Shown: positions 1 through 8,330, numbered from the stretch's first letter. The stretch is DNA of 25,868 bases from Anaerolineae bacterium (GCA_016783285.1 JADHWW010000126.1:1-25868); one strand, 5' to 3'. Notes: generated by a model not told the origin, from the sequence alone. Made by a program: numbers and translations.

Positions 1-783
1 GATGCCCTCCATCGTGTTACAGTGCACTTCGCAGAAGCCATCACCGTCATCGTCACGTGCGTACTCGCGATGGGAGTGGCACACTGTAGCGTGATTGCGG
101 CCAGTGCCGGCGATGTGATTGTAGGCTGAACTTTCGTCCGTGTTGAGGGTAGTGTTGGACAGAGTGTCGTCTTCAACTTGCGGCTGGATGGTGGCTTGTT
201 GAGTGTTGTCACACACCGTAAGGCGAATTTGGCCGGTGGTGCGCCCTACTACACCCAAAACGGGAGGACGATCGTTCTCCATAGTGCCCAGGCCAGGTCG
301 ATTGTTAGCCCGTCGGCGAGGCGGATCATCTGGATCGGGGTGAAGCGTGCCTTTTTCACCCGCATTTTGGAACATTTCATCTGCTTCCGTCACGTCATCC
401 GGGAGTGGGTCGTCAGGTTTGCGACCCAAAGCCAGTTGCTGAATTAGATGCCGCCGTTCCAACAACGTGCCGTAGTCCAACTCGAGTTCTTGGGCCAACT
501 GGAGCGTGGGAATCCCTTGCACGAACCCACGCATTATCAGGACAATCGTCACACAATCATAGTGGGTACCCTCCCATACCGTGTTGGTGAACACATTGAA
601 CACGTTGCTGCAGACACGGCAGCGGTAATCGAAAATCGGTGCACGGCTACGGTCGTGGGGAGCTTGATTAGGTGGCAAGGGATGACCGTGACGACATTGC
701 AGTCCATTCGGGTGAAGCGTGCGCAACAAGTAATCATGGCACTCTTGCTGGCTCAGCAACTCAGAAATTGGAAACCGCATCAT
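1..783 (-). CDS. IS1595/ISXO2-type transposase, 3' end outside window
   Basis: An open frame runs on the minus strand from ATG at 783 to the window edge (261 codons, no stop). The N-terminus has a degraded zinc ribbon (QCRHGH ... YRCRVCSNVFNVFTNTVWEG), the usual DNA-binding part of IS1595-type transposases. It is followed by EADEMF (first catalytic Asp region), NTDESSAY (second) and VHCNTMEG close to the edge, which matches the family's H-x-N-T-x-E-G block. The enzyme would cut and join element ends through a DDE/DDN-type active site. The start is chosen for GGGAGG six bases upstream of the first of two consecutive ATGs. The other end and the terminal repeats of the element are not visible, so whether it is intact cannot be judged. 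Family assignment is by motif reading only. Confidence 0.8.
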   Translation of the reverse strand, partial: MMRFPISELLSQQECHDYLLRTLHPNGLQCRHGHPLPPNQAPHDRSRAPIFDYRCRVCSNVFNVFTNTVWEGTHYDCVTIVLIMRGFVQGIPTLQLAQELELDYGTLLERRHLIQQLALGRKPDDPLPDDVTEADEMFQNAGEKGTLHPDPDDPPRRRANNRPGLGTMENDRPPVLGVVGRTTGQIRLTVCDNTQQATIQPQVEDDTLSNTTLNTDESSAYNHIAGTGRNHATVCHSHREYARDDDGDGFCEVHCNTMEGI

Positions 784-790
784 AGTTTTC

Positions 791-812
791 CTCCCATCAA
801 AGTGTATGGGAG
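791..812 (-). promoter_or_regulatory. Hairpin covering the transposase ribosome binding site
   Basis: A perfect 7-bp inverted repeat (CTCCCAT, 8-nt loop, ATGGGAG) lies just before the transposase start. In the minus-strand mRNA the 3' arm contains the Shine-Dalgarno GGGAGG, so folding would hide it. Such sequestration commonly limits transposase translation when an element is read from outside; that role is inferred here. Confidence 0.5.
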
Positions 813-862
813 AAGAATACCACATTTCACCTAAAAACCGATATGAGCGAAGGAGTTACACA

Positions 863-1948
863 ATGAAAACAAAATTGATGGATAACCTGTACATGGCCTG
901 GGCAATCGGTTCGAAGGACATCGTGGATGCCCTGAAGAACAAGGCGACCCGCACCAATATCATCCTGATGGCGGGTCTGGTGGTGTTTTTCTGGTGGGCC
1001 TCCACCCTGCGACCCTTTGATAAGCGCAACGACACGGCTGTCTACGATGAAGGCAATTCCAGTCTGACCAGTGGAACGGTAGAGTTAGCTGACGGCTATA
1101 CGTTTAGGTTTTACAAGGCAGCCTCCGTTCACGAGATGGAAAGGATGATGGGCTACAAGCAGCTTGGCGTGGTCATCCCGGCCGATTTCGACCAGACCCT
1201 GGCATCGGGCGACGAAGCAACCCTTACCGGTTACGTGCTTTGGGTCCATCGCGCGCGGGCGGCTGAATTGGAAGCCAAATACAGCGCTAAGTTCACCGAG
1301 TTGCTGGGCCAGCCGGTGCGCGTCGAGATTGGGGAGAACTTTGTTATCCCCGCTCCCGACGTAGAAACTTCTGGCGTGCACTTTCACATTCTCTTTGCAA
1401 CCTTATTCATAACCATCACCCTGGTTCCCGCCCTGATGATGGAAGAGAAACGCACCAAGACCTTGGACGCGCTGCTGGTCTCTCCGGCCAGCGCCGGGCA
1501 GGTGGTGTTGGGCAAAGCCCTGGCCGGGTTGTTTTATGTTCTGCTGGGTGGCGGTTTGTTTTTTGCCCTCAACTGGGCTTACGTCACCAATTGGGGACTG
1601 GCGCTCCTGGCGTTCCTGGCGTTCCTGGGCTGCGCGATGTTTTCCATTGGGTTGGCGCTGGCGCTGGGCAGCTTTATCCGATCCCGACAGCACATGGTCA
1701 TTTGGATGCTACCCGTCATGTTCGTCCTGATAATTCCAGCGTTCTTTTCCCAGGAGCCCAATCTGGCGCCGGGCCTGAAGGCGGTATTCTCGTGGCTCCC
1801 GACTTCGGCGTTGGTGAGAATATTCCAGTTCTCAATGTCCAGCAGCGCGCCGTTAGATCAGCTCTTGACCAATCTGGCTATCGCGCTAGGGGGCATCGTT
1901 CTGGTCTTCGCGGCGGTGACCTGGAAGGTGCGCCGGGCGGATCGGTAA
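863..1948 (+). CDS. ABC-2 type transporter permease (first of a pair)
   Basis: A 361-aa membrane protein starting at ATG 863, chosen because AAGGAG lies 7 nt upstream; longer in-frame starts lack this signal. Architecture is that of ABC-2 permeases of the NatB/CcmB-like kind: one N-terminal membrane helix (about residues 31-48), a large extracytoplasmic region of about 130 residues, then five or six helices in the C-terminal half. The cytoplasmic segment EEKRTKTLDALLVSPAS is the typical coupling region of this family. It is about the same length as, and clearly paralogous to, the next gene (shared SKDIVD, LLVSPAS, VGKALAGLFYVL, WKVRR). The pair probably forms a heterodimeric exporter. Substrate is unknown. 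No ATP-binding subunit lies beside it; the neighbour on the left is a transposase. Confidence 0.85.
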   Translation: MKTKLMDNLYMAWAIGSKDIVDALKNKATRTNIILMAGLVVFFWWASTLRPFDKRNDTAVYDEGNSSLTSGTVELADGYTFRFYKAASVHEMERMMGYKQLGVVIPADFDQTLASGDEATLTGYVLWVHRARAAELEAKYSAKFTELLGQPVRVEIGENFVIPAPDVETSGVHFHILFATLFITITLVPALMMEEKRTKTLDALLVSPASAGQVVLGKALAGLFYVLLGGGLFFALNWAYVTNWGLALLAFLAFLGCAMFSIGLALALGSFIRSRQHMVIWMLPVMFVLIIPAFFSQEPNLAPGLKAVFSWLPTSALVRIFQFSMSSSAPLDQLLTNLAIALGGIVLVFAAVTWKVRRADR

Positions 1949-1950
1949 TT

Positions 1951-1988
1951 CGAGGAGTAGGGAGTAAGGAGTAGGAAGTAGGGAGTGG
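1951..1988. repeat. Degenerate GGAGTAG heptamer-type tandem repeat
   Basis: The gap between the two permeases is almost wholly purine-plus-T repeats of the form GGAGTAG/GGAAGTA, about five degenerate heptamers. The last copy doubles as the Shine-Dalgarno for the next gene (GGGAG, 4 nt before ATG 1990). Such short tandem heptamers are known from filamentous cyanobacteria and occur in Chloroflexota. Similar tracts occur inside the ftsK-like gene near 19.7 and 20.3 kb. Confidence 0.65.
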
Positions 1989-1989
1989 A

Positions 1990-3090
1990 ATGAATACAAC
2001 CAAAAAGAAATTGACTGACGGTTTGTATATCGTGTGGACGATCGCGTCGAAGGATATCGTTGATTCACTCAGGAATAAACTCATCATCTCACTGATCCTG
2101 GGGATGGGCTTTATGTTGTTGATGCCCAAGGTGATGGGGTTGATGTTGGTCCCGCCGGAAACCCCGGTGCTGGTGTACGACCCTGGGGAGTCGCGCCTGA
2201 CCGCCGAACTGGAGAACAGCGCTCAGTACCAGGTGCAGCGCGCAAGATCACTGGCAGAGGTGGAGCAGGTTATCGGGAGTACGGGGTTTGGCCTGGGCGT
2301 GGAGTTTGGTCTGGTGGCGCCGGATGATTTCGACCAGGTGCTGGAAGATGGCGGACAGCCCGAACTTGACGGTTACGTGGCCTGGGCCAATCGAATGAAG
2401 GCATCCCAGTTGAAAGCCGATTTTGAAGAGCAGATCGAGGAGATGGTGGGTCAGCCGGTGCGTATCAACGTTGAGGGGAACATTGTGTATCCCCCCTCTG
2501 ATTCAGGGCTGTGGCTGCTCATGGTCACAATAACGCCGGTGACCGTCATCCTCATGATGGGCATCCAACTGGTGCCGACGCTGCTGTTCGAGGAGAAACA
2601 GACCAAGACTATGAGCGCATTGCTGGTCTCTCCGGCCAGCATCGGCCAGGTGGTGGTGGGGAAGGCTTTGGCAGGGCTGTTCTACGTCCTGGTGAGTGCA
2701 GGTGTGGTGTTCGCCATCAACTGGGCCGGGGTGGTCCACTGGGAGGTGGTGCTGCTGTTCGTGCTCGGTATTGGTGTGTTTGGCGTGGGGGTGGGCCTGG
2801 TGCTGGGTAGCTTCTTCGAGCGCCAGCAAGACGTGGCAGGTTTGACTATGCTGCTCCTGGTGGTTTTCATCGGCGCGCTATTTGTCAACATGTTGGGCCT
2901 GGACATTCCCGCGGTCGTTCAAGCCATAATTCCCTGGGTCCCCTCCGTGGCGCTGGCGGAGATCATCCGATTCGTTTTCCTGGAGAGCACTCCATGGGTC
3001 CAGGTCTGGTCGAAGCTGGGCAGCGTGTTGGCGATCTCCCTGCTGCTCTATGGGGTCGTGGTCTGGAAGGTGCGGCGGTCGGATCGGTAG
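1990..3090 (+). CDS. ABC-2 type transporter permease (second of a pair)
   Basis: A 366-aa paralogue of the preceding gene with the same layout: an N-terminal helix (about residues 29-55), a periplasm-like domain of about 120 residues containing a PDDFDQVLEDG segment, then a C-terminal helix bundle that begins after the EEKQTKTMSALLVSPAS coupling segment. The protein ends in VWKVRRSDR, almost identical to the first gene (VTWKVRRADR), evidence of duplication. Both are presumably co-transcribed, separated only by a heptamer repeat. The role is export of an unknown substrate as a two-permease ABC transporter. The ATPase is expected nearby but is not seen in the window on this side. Confidence 0.85.
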   Translation: MNTTKKKLTDGLYIVWTIASKDIVDSLRNKLIISLILGMGFMLLMPKVMGLMLVPPETPVLVYDPGESRLTAELENSAQYQVQRARSLAEVEQVIGSTGFGLGVEFGLVAPDDFDQVLEDGGQPELDGYVAWANRMKASQLKADFEEQIEEMVGQPVRINVEGNIVYPPSDSGLWLLMVTITPVTVILMMGIQLVPTLLFEEKQTKTMSALLVSPASIGQVVVGKALAGLFYVLVSAGVVFAINWAGVVHWEVVLLFVLGIGVFGVGVGLVLGSFFERQQDVAGLTMLLLVVFIGALFVNMLGLDIPAVVQAIIPWVPSVALAEIIRFVFLESTPWVQVWSKLGSVLAISLLLYGVVVWKVRRSDR

Positions 3091-3123
3091 TTCGTTGACG
3101 TGGCGTGGTTTGGTGTGATAGCA

Positions 3124-3152
3124 TTGCGGGGATAGACGAGATGTGATAAGAT
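3124..3152 (+). promoter_or_regulatory. Possible weak promoter for the flavodoxin-PPK2 run
   Basis: TTGCGG, 17 nt, TAAGAT within the 207-bp gap (3091-3297) upstream of the flavodoxin-like gene. Both hexamers are only partial matches to the sigma-70 consensus. No terminator is obvious in this gap, so read-through from the permeases is also possible. Confidence 0.25.
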
Positions 3153-3297
3153 AGGCGCATCTGAGATATCTGCCTCATGAGTGAACCTGGCCCGCGCAGT
3201 GCCGCCAGGGAAAGCGAGTTGACTACACTGTTGCTGACGGTCAATCGAATTCTGAAAGAGGAGAATACAGACGATGATTTCAAAAAGGAGGTCAACA

Positions 3298-3873
3298 ATG
3301 GTGTTGATTATTGTTCTCGCAATCCTTGTTGCAGCATGGGCCTTGTCGTGTCTCTGGCTTAACAAAGAAGTCGTAAGCGCGATCGAGGTCCGCAACCCTG
3401 AAGGAGATGCGGGCACGGCCCTCGTGGTTTACCACCCTGGGCAAAGCGATTTTCACGATCGCGTAACCTCTGGCTTCGCGGAGGGTCTGGTCTCTAACGG
3501 CTGGCGGGTGGAGATCACCACGGCAAGCCCCCAGGCTCCCACCGACCTTTCCGGCTACGACCTTCTGGTCCTCGGAGGCCCCACCTACTGGTTCACACCA
3601 AATCAACCTATCCGACGTTACTTGAGCCGACTTGGAGATCTCGGAGGGCAGCGCACTGTCACCATCATCACGGCTATGGGAGCGGGCGAGCGTTCGACCT
3701 CCATCATGGAAAGCCTCGTTCGAGAAGCGAACGGAGACCTGGTCAACGCCATGCTATTGTACAAGATGCGACCCAACGACGATGACAATTACGTTGATAG
3801 TGATCAGAATCAAGTGCTCGCGGTGGAGATAGCGACCCAGGCCGCAAAGGAAATCCCTCTGCCTGGGGAGTAA
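3298..3873 (+). CDS. Membrane-anchored flavodoxin-like protein
   Basis: A 191-aa protein. The start at 3298 is set by a near-perfect AAGGAGGT five bases upstream; a longer in-frame start at 3274 would place this signal inside the gene. Residues 1-20 form a hydrophobic helix (VLIIVLAILVAAWALSCLWL), either an anchor or an uncleaved signal. The rest has the flavodoxin fold pattern: TALVVYHPGQS resembles the first strand and phosphate loop, YDLLVLGGPTYWFTPNQPIRRYL resembles the second flavin-contacting loop (GSPTY/W type), and TIITAMGAG the following strand. The expected role is FMN-dependent electron transfer at the membrane; no partner is identifiable. It lies 6 bp from the next gene, suggesting co-transcription. 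Confidence 0.75.
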   Translation: MVLIIVLAILVAAWALSCLWLNKEVVSAIEVRNPEGDAGTALVVYHPGQSDFHDRVTSGFAEGLVSNGWRVEITTASPQAPTDLSGYDLLVLGGPTYWFTPNQPIRRYLSRLGDLGGQRTVTIITAMGAGERSTSIMESLVREANGDLVNAMLLYKMRPNDDDNYVDSDQNQVLAVEIATQAAKEIPLPGE

Positions 3874-3879
3874 GAGGGC

Positions 3880-4455
3880 ATGGACGAGATCCGTGCTGGC
3901 AACCGTCGCTGGGCTTTTGTCCCCTCTGTGGTCACTGCCCTCCGGGTTGCCGCCGCCCCCTTGCTTCTGTACACGTTGAGGTATAATCTGGAAACGTGGA
4001 CGATCTGTCTCTTTCTCTTCACGTGCGGCACGGATCTCCTCGACGGTCACCTGGCAAGGAGACTGGGCGCATGCTCGACCTTTGGGGCGTACTTTGATGC
4101 CACAGCCGACTTTGTTCTGGTCCTGACGGCGTTTTCGGCTTTCGTGATGCAGGGAATATACCCTTTCTGGACGTTACTCCTCATCGGCTCAATGTTCTTA
4201 CAGTTCGTCCTGACATCGAGGCTTGAGCGGCCCCTTTACGACCCGGTAGGCAGATACTACGGGGGGTTTCTCTTCGTCGCCATCGGTGTCACGTTGCTTT
4301 TGCCCGACTTCGCTGTCTGCTATACAGTGCTTATGAGCATTCTGGGATTGACCATCGCATCGGTGATAAGCCGTTCCGTGTTTCTGCTCAGTCTCTGGAA
4401 GAATGGCACTCTCATTAGTACCTTCCAGGAGGCACAATGGAACGATATCGCGTGA
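3880..4455 (+). CDS. CDP-alcohol phosphatidyltransferase
   Basis: A 191-aa integral membrane enzyme of phospholipid synthesis. The diagnostic motif D(x)2DG(x)2AR(x)8G(x)3D(x)3D is present exactly: D52, D55-G56, A59-R60, G69, D73, D77, giving all four metal-binding aspartates. About six hydrophobic helices follow the family pattern. The enzyme moves a phosphatidyl group from CDP-diacylglycerol to an alcohol such as glycerol phosphate, inositol or another polyol, releasing CMP. Which alcohol is used cannot be read from the motif. The 3' end overlaps the PPK2 gene by 19 bp, so the two are likely translated from one message. Confidence 0.88.
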   Translation: MDEIRAGNRRWAFVPSVVTALRVAAAPLLLYTLRYNLETWTICLFLFTCGTDLLDGHLARRLGACSTFGAYFDATADFVLVLTAFSAFVMQGIYPFWTLLLIGSMFLQFVLTSRLERPLYDPVGRYYGGFLFVAIGVTLLLPDFAVCYTVLMSILGLTIASVISRSVFLLSLWKNGTLISTFQEAQWNDIA

Positions 4456-5240
4456 AACCGGGCAGCCCGATAGATCTAAGCCAGTGGGATCCAAGTGACA
4501 AAAGCGCGTTCGGCGGGAGCAAACGGGAAGCACGAGAGGCGCTGCTGGCGCTCAACAAGCGGTTGGAGGCACTGCAGGAGTTGCTCTACGCGGAACACAA
4601 ACATAAGGTGCTCGTAGTGCTGCAGGCAATGGACACCGGCGGCAAGGATGGCACCATTCGCCACGTCTTTGAGGGCGTAAATCCCCAGGGCGTGAAGGTA
4701 GCGGGCTTCAAAGTGCCCACGCCGGAAGAACTGGACCACGACTACCTGTGGCGGGTCCACAAGCAGGTACCGGGCAGGGGCGAGATCGTTATCTTTAACC
4801 GCAGCCACTATGAGGACGTTTTGGTGGTTCGGGTGCATGGCCTGGCGCCACCGGAAGTATGGGGCCAGCGATACGCCCATATCAACGACTTCGAGCGGAC
4901 GTTGGCCGACGAGGGTACAACGATCCTGAAGTTCTACCTGCACATAGACCTGGAGGAGCAGAAGCAGCGCTTTCAGGCCCGGCTGGACGAGCCGCACAAG
5001 CGCTGGAAGTTCAGCCTGGGCGACCTGGAGGAGCGCAGACTGTGGCCGGAATACATGCAGGCTTACGAGGACGTCCTCAGCAAGACCAGCACCGAATGGG
5101 CACCCTGGTATATCGTCCCGGCCAACCGCAAGTGGTACCGCAACCTGGTGGTGGCTACTGTCCTGGTGGAGACGCTGGAAGGGCTACACATGAGCTATCC
5201 TCAGCCGGAGGAGGGCCTAGACGACGTGCTTATTGAGTGA
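4437..5240 (+). CDS. Polyphosphate kinase 2 family (polyP:nucleotide phosphotransferase)
   Basis: A 267-aa single-domain PPK2 protein. Walker A-like loop QAMDTGGKDGTIRH (about residues 63-76), and a Walker B/DRSHYE-type segment here reading FNRSHYEDVLV (about 120-130). KRWKFSLGDLEERRLWPEY is the typical PPK2 lid and substrate region, and WYIVPANRKWYRNL the C-terminal signature. These enzymes use inorganic polyphosphate to phosphorylate AMP, ADP or GDP in the cytoplasm, recycling nucleotides. The sequence resembles the PPK2 group annotated as polyP:nucleotide phosphotransferase; exact nucleotide preference is not readable. The start at 4437 has AGGAGG 4 nt upstream and lies inside the preceding gene, implying translational coupling. 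Confidence 0.92.
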   Translation: MERYRVKPGSPIDLSQWDPSDKSAFGGSKREAREALLALNKRLEALQELLYAEHKHKVLVVLQAMDTGGKDGTIRHVFEGVNPQGVKVAGFKVPTPEELDHDYLWRVHKQVPGRGEIVIFNRSHYEDVLVVRVHGLAPPEVWGQRYAHINDFERTLADEGTTILKFYLHIDLEEQKQRFQARLDEPHKRWKFSLGDLEERRLWPEYMQAYEDVLSKTSTEWAPWYIVPANRKWYRNLVVATVLVETLEGLHMSYPQPEEGLDDVLIE

Positions 5241-5252
5241 GCACTCAATAAG
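5229..5252. promoter_or_regulatory. Perfect 11-bp palindrome at the ppk2-amidohydrolase junction
   Basis: CTTATTGAGTG, two bases (AG), CACTCAATAAG. The palindrome spans the ppk2 stop codon and ends on the Shine-Dalgarno (AAGGAGG, 5250-5256) of the amidohydrolase. The 2-nt centre suits a protein-binding operator better than an RNA hairpin, although a hairpin with a slightly opened loop could also hide the ribosome site. Function is unknown. Confidence 0.6.
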
Positions 5253-5260
5253 GAGGAAGA

Positions 5261-6850
5261 ATGCTGGCCGATCAACTGCTGGTCAACGGGCGGGTTTACA
5301 CGATGGATGCCGGCTGCCCTCGGGCCTCGGCGTTGGCCATTGCCGGGGAGCGCATCCTGGCTGTGGGGGACGACCTGCGCGATCTCCTGGCCCCCGGCGG
5401 TGAGGTGCTCGACCTGGGCGGCCGCTGTGTTCTCCCCGGCCTGGCCGACAGCCACATCCACTTCACCTCGTATGCCCTGGGCCTACGTGGGTTGGATCTG
5501 GCCAGGGCGGCGACGCTGGGCGAGATGCTGGCGCTGGTGGCGGAATGGGCGCGGGAGACGGAGCCGGGGGAGTGGGTCCGCGGGCGGGGATGGGACCAGG
5601 AACGATGGCCTGACCACTGCTTTCCTAAGGCCAGTGATCTGGACACCGTCGCGCCGTCACACCCCGTCATGCTCACGGCCAAAAGCGGCCATGTGTTGGT
5701 GGCGAACTCGCTCGCGCTCCGTCTGGCTGGCATCACCGGGGACACGCCCGACCCGCCCGGTGGGCGTATCGGGCGCGGCGTGGACGGGCAACCGGACGGG
5801 ATACTCTTCGAGGACAGCGCGATGAGTTTGGTCGCTGACCTCGTTCCGCCGCCTGGGCCGGAAGAGACCGACGCTGCGCTGCGTGAAACGCTCCCGAGCG
5901 CGTGGCGCGTGGGGCTGACGACCATCCATGACATGGATGGAACCCGGGCCTTCGCCGCCTACCAGCGATTGCACGCCCGGTCCGAACTCGGCCTGCGGGT
6001 AGTCAAGTATCTTCCCGCCGACGCGCTCGACTGCGTGCTGGAAGTCGGCCTGCGGGCGGGGCTGGGCGACAACTGGCTGCGGGTTGGGGGGATCAAGGTT
6101 TTCGCCGATGGAGCGCTAGGGCCGCGCACAGCGGCGATGTTGGCCCCCTACGAGGGGGAACCGGGGAACGTGGGTGTCCTGACGACGGACGAGGATGCGC
6201 TGCGTGCACTGGCCCGCAAGGCGATGTTGGGGGGCCTCCCGCTGGCTGTGCACGCCATCGGCGACCGGGCCAACCGGCTGGTGCTGGATGTGTTGGCCAG
6301 TGTGGATGGCGGGGACCACGGCCTGCGGCACCGCATTGAGCACGTGCAACTGCTTCATCCCAGCGACGTGACCCGCCTGGCAACGCTCGGCGTCGTGGCT
6401 TCAATGCAGCCGGTCCACGCCACACAGGACTACGAGATGGCCGACCGGTACTGGGGCAAGCGCTGCGCCAGCGCCTATGCCTGGCGCAGCCTGCTGGAGG
6501 CTGGCGCGGTGCTGGCCTTCGGCTCCGACGGTCCTGTGGAAGACCTCAATCCCTTTGTCGGTATCCACGCCGCCGTGACGCGGAGCCGCGCTGATGGCTC
6601 CCCTGGCCCGCAGGGCTGGTATCCCCAGCAGCGGCTGACAGTAGAGGAGACGGTGCGCGCATACACGCTGTGCGCGGCCTACGCAGTTGGCCTGGAGGAT
6701 CGGCTGGGCTCGCTGACCCCCGGCAAACTGGCCGATCTGATCGTCCTCGATCGGGATGTGTTCACCTGCGCTTCCGTGGCGATTGCGGAGACGCGGGTGA
6801 TGGCGACGATGGCCAGCGGGCAGTTGGTGCACGACGAGTTAGCAGGATGA
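5261..6850 (+). CDS. YtcJ-type amidohydrolase (Amidohydro_3)
   Basis: A 529-aa metal-dependent hydrolase of the amidohydrolase superfamily. The N-terminal beta domain contains VLPGLADSHIHF with the metal-binding HxH at about 65/67. The central barrel carries GGIKVFADGALGPRTAAM, a hallmark of the YtcJ-like group, then VHAIGDRA (His ligand), RIEHVQ (second His) and FGSDGPVEDLNP (the conserved Asp). The C-terminal GSLTPGKLADLIVLD closes the beta domain. Such enzymes hydrolyse C-N bonds in amides, formamides or cyclic ureas; the natural substrate is not predictable. Start is backed by AAGGAGG 4 nt upstream. The stop overlaps the start of the endonuclease IV gene. Confidence 0.9.
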   Translation: MLADQLLVNGRVYTMDAGCPRASALAIAGERILAVGDDLRDLLAPGGEVLDLGGRCVLPGLADSHIHFTSYALGLRGLDLARAATLGEMLALVAEWARETEPGEWVRGRGWDQERWPDHCFPKASDLDTVAPSHPVMLTAKSGHVLVANSLALRLAGITGDTPDPPGGRIGRGVDGQPDGILFEDSAMSLVADLVPPPGPEETDAALRETLPSAWRVGLTTIHDMDGTRAFAAYQRLHARSELGLRVVKYLPADALDCVLEVGLRAGLGDNWLRVGGIKVFADGALGPRTAAMLAPYEGEPGNVGVLTTDEDALRALARKAMLGGLPLAVHAIGDRANRLVLDVLASVDGGDHGLRHRIEHVQLLHPSDVTRLATLGVVASMQPVHATQDYEMADRYWGKRCASAYAWRSLLEAGAVLAFGSDGPVEDLNPFVGIHAAVTRSRADGSPGPQGWYPQQRLTVEETVRAYTLCAAYAVGLEDRLGSLTPGKLADLIVLDRDVFTCASVAIAETRVMATMASGQLVHDELAG

Positions 6851-7707
6851 TGCGACTAGGGGCGCACGAATCGATCAGCGGCGGGCTACACAGGGCCTTC
6901 GACCGTGCCCAGTCGGCGGGCTGCGAGGCGGTGCAGATCTTCGTCAAGTCCAACCGCTCTTGGGCGGTGAAGCCGCTGACCGAGGGAAGCATCGCCCTCT
7001 TCAAAGCGAAGGCGGAGGAGACCGGCATCCACCCGGTGGTGGGCCACACCTCCTATCTGCTCAACCTGGGCACAGCCGACGAAGCGCTGTGGACGAAATC
7101 CCGCGATATGCTGATCATCGAATTGGAGCGCTGCGAGGCGCTTGGCGTACCATGGCTAGTGCTCCATCCGGGCTCGCACGTGGGCGCGGGAGAAGAAGCG
7201 GGGCTGGCGCGAGTGGCGCAGGCGCTGGGGGAGGTTCACGCCGCCAGGCCAGGCTTCGGCATCCGGATTCTTCTGGAGACCACTGCCGGGCAAGGCACCA
7301 ATCTGGGCTATCGCTTCGAGCACCTGGCCTGGCTCCTGGAGAACACGGTGCAGGGGGAGCGGCTGGGGGTTTGCCTGGACACCTGCCATGTCTTCGCGGC
7401 GGGTTACGAACTGCGCACGCCAGAGGGGTACACCGCGACGATGGAAGCCTTCGACCAGGTCATCGGCCTGGAGCGGCTCAAGGCGGTCCACCTCAACGAT
7501 AGCAAGGGAGACCTGGGAAGCCGGAAAGACCGGCACGCGCACATCGGCAAGGGGTACGTCGGCCTGGAGGGGTTTCGCCACGTGTTGAATGATCCTCGTC
7601 TGGCAGGGCTGCCGGGCCTGTTGGAGACGCCAAAGAGCGACGACCTGCACGAGGACAGGGAGAATCTGGCGGTGTTGCGGTCGCTGATGGGCATTGAGAG
7701 GCAATGA
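6847..7707 (+). CDS. nfo: Endonuclease IV (AP endonuclease)
   Basis: 286 aa, close to the 285 of the E. coli enzyme. Starts at ATG 6847, overlapping the previous stop (ATGA), which implies coupled translation; a longer upstream frame lies inside the amidohydrolase and is not family-like. Recognisable parts in order: MRLGAHESISGG (conserved N-terminus), PWLVLHPGSHVGAG, LLETTAGQGTNLGY, GVCLDTCHVFAAGY, AVHLNDSKGDLGSRKDRHAHIGKG and a final LLETPK. These supply the His/Glu/Asp ligands of the trinuclear zinc site. The enzyme cuts DNA 5' to abasic sites in base excision repair. All motifs look intact. Confidence 0.95.
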   Translation: MMRLGAHESISGGLHRAFDRAQSAGCEAVQIFVKSNRSWAVKPLTEGSIALFKAKAEETGIHPVVGHTSYLLNLGTADEALWTKSRDMLIIELERCEALGVPWLVLHPGSHVGAGEEAGLARVAQALGEVHAARPGFGIRILLETTAGQGTNLGYRFEHLAWLLENTVQGERLGVCLDTCHVFAAGYELRTPEGYTATMEAFDQVIGLERLKAVHLNDSKGDLGSRKDRHAHIGKGYVGLEGFRHVLNDPRLAGLPGLLETPKSDDLHEDRENLAVLRSLMGIERQ

Positions 7708-7735
7708 GATGGGGTTCCCATAGGCCCCTGGAGTG

Positions 7736-8320
7736 ATGAGTGTCTTCGACGGATTGGCTTCCGGCTATGACCTGGGGATGCTGCCGCTGGAATGGATGAT
7801 CTTTCGGCGACTGCGGCGGCGGACGTTTCCTCCGCTCTGCGGGGATGTGCTGGAACTGGGGACCGGCACGGGTGTCAATCTGCCGCTCTACGGGCCGGAG
7901 ACTCGCCTGACGGCCTGCGATGCCAGCGGCGTGATGCTGGCGCGGGCAGCCTGCCGCCGCACGCGGGCGACTGTGGCACTGGCCCAGGCTGACGCCCAGC
8001 GTCTCCCCTTCACCAACGGTAGTTTCGACGTGGTGACGGCATCGTTGTTATTCTGCTCCGTCGCCGACCCGGCGCGAGGGCTGACCGAAGTGCGGCGTGT
8101 TTTGCGGTCCGGCGGGCGACTGGTGCTGCTGGAGCACACCCGTGGCAGCGGCCTGGGCGCCTGGCTGACAGACGCTTTCCATCCGCTGTGGCACACCTGG
8201 AGCCGTGAGTGTCACCTGAACCGGGAGACGGCCCGAACCGTGATGGAGGCTGGGTTCAAGGTACAGCAGGTGGAGGAGTATGCGCTGGGGATCGTGCGGG
8301 TGATCGAAGCCACAATCTAA
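7736..8320 (+). CDS. Small class I SAM-dependent methyltransferase
   Basis: A 194-aa Rossmann-type methyltransferase (195 if the GTG at 7733 is used). VLELGTGTGVNLPLY is the SAM-binding motif I, TACDASGVML the acidic strand-2 region, LAQADAQRLPF motif II, and SFDVVTASLLFCSVADP the catalytic-site strand. The layout resembles the UbiE/COQ5 and METTL7-like proteins, but it lacks their C-terminal extensions and the substrate cannot be inferred. The start is uncertain because GGAG sits only 2-3 bases before it. It lies 25 bp or more after nfo and may share its transcript. Confidence 0.85.
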   Translation: MSVFDGLASGYDLGMLPLEWMIFRRLRRRTFPPLCGDVLELGTGTGVNLPLYGPETRLTACDASGVMLARAACRRTRATVALAQADAQRLPFTNGSFDVVTASLLFCSVADPARGLTEVRRVLRSGGRLVLLEHTRGSGLGAWLTDAFHPLWHTWSRECHLNRETARTVMEAGFKVQQVEEYALGIVRVIEATI

Positions 8321-8330
8321 GGAGTGTCTG

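Noticed and set aside
178..834. Plus-strand open frames in the left-end region
   Set aside because: They are opposite-strand readings of the transposase, which has clear family motifs.
3177..3362. Small plus-strand gene before the flavodoxin-like gene
   Set aside because: It overlaps the strong ribosome site and start of the next gene in another frame, has no Shine-Dalgarno and no recognisable product.
6670..6846. N-terminal extension of endonuclease IV
   Set aside because: The extra 59 residues lie within the amidohydrolase gene in another frame, and the family starts at MRLGAHES.
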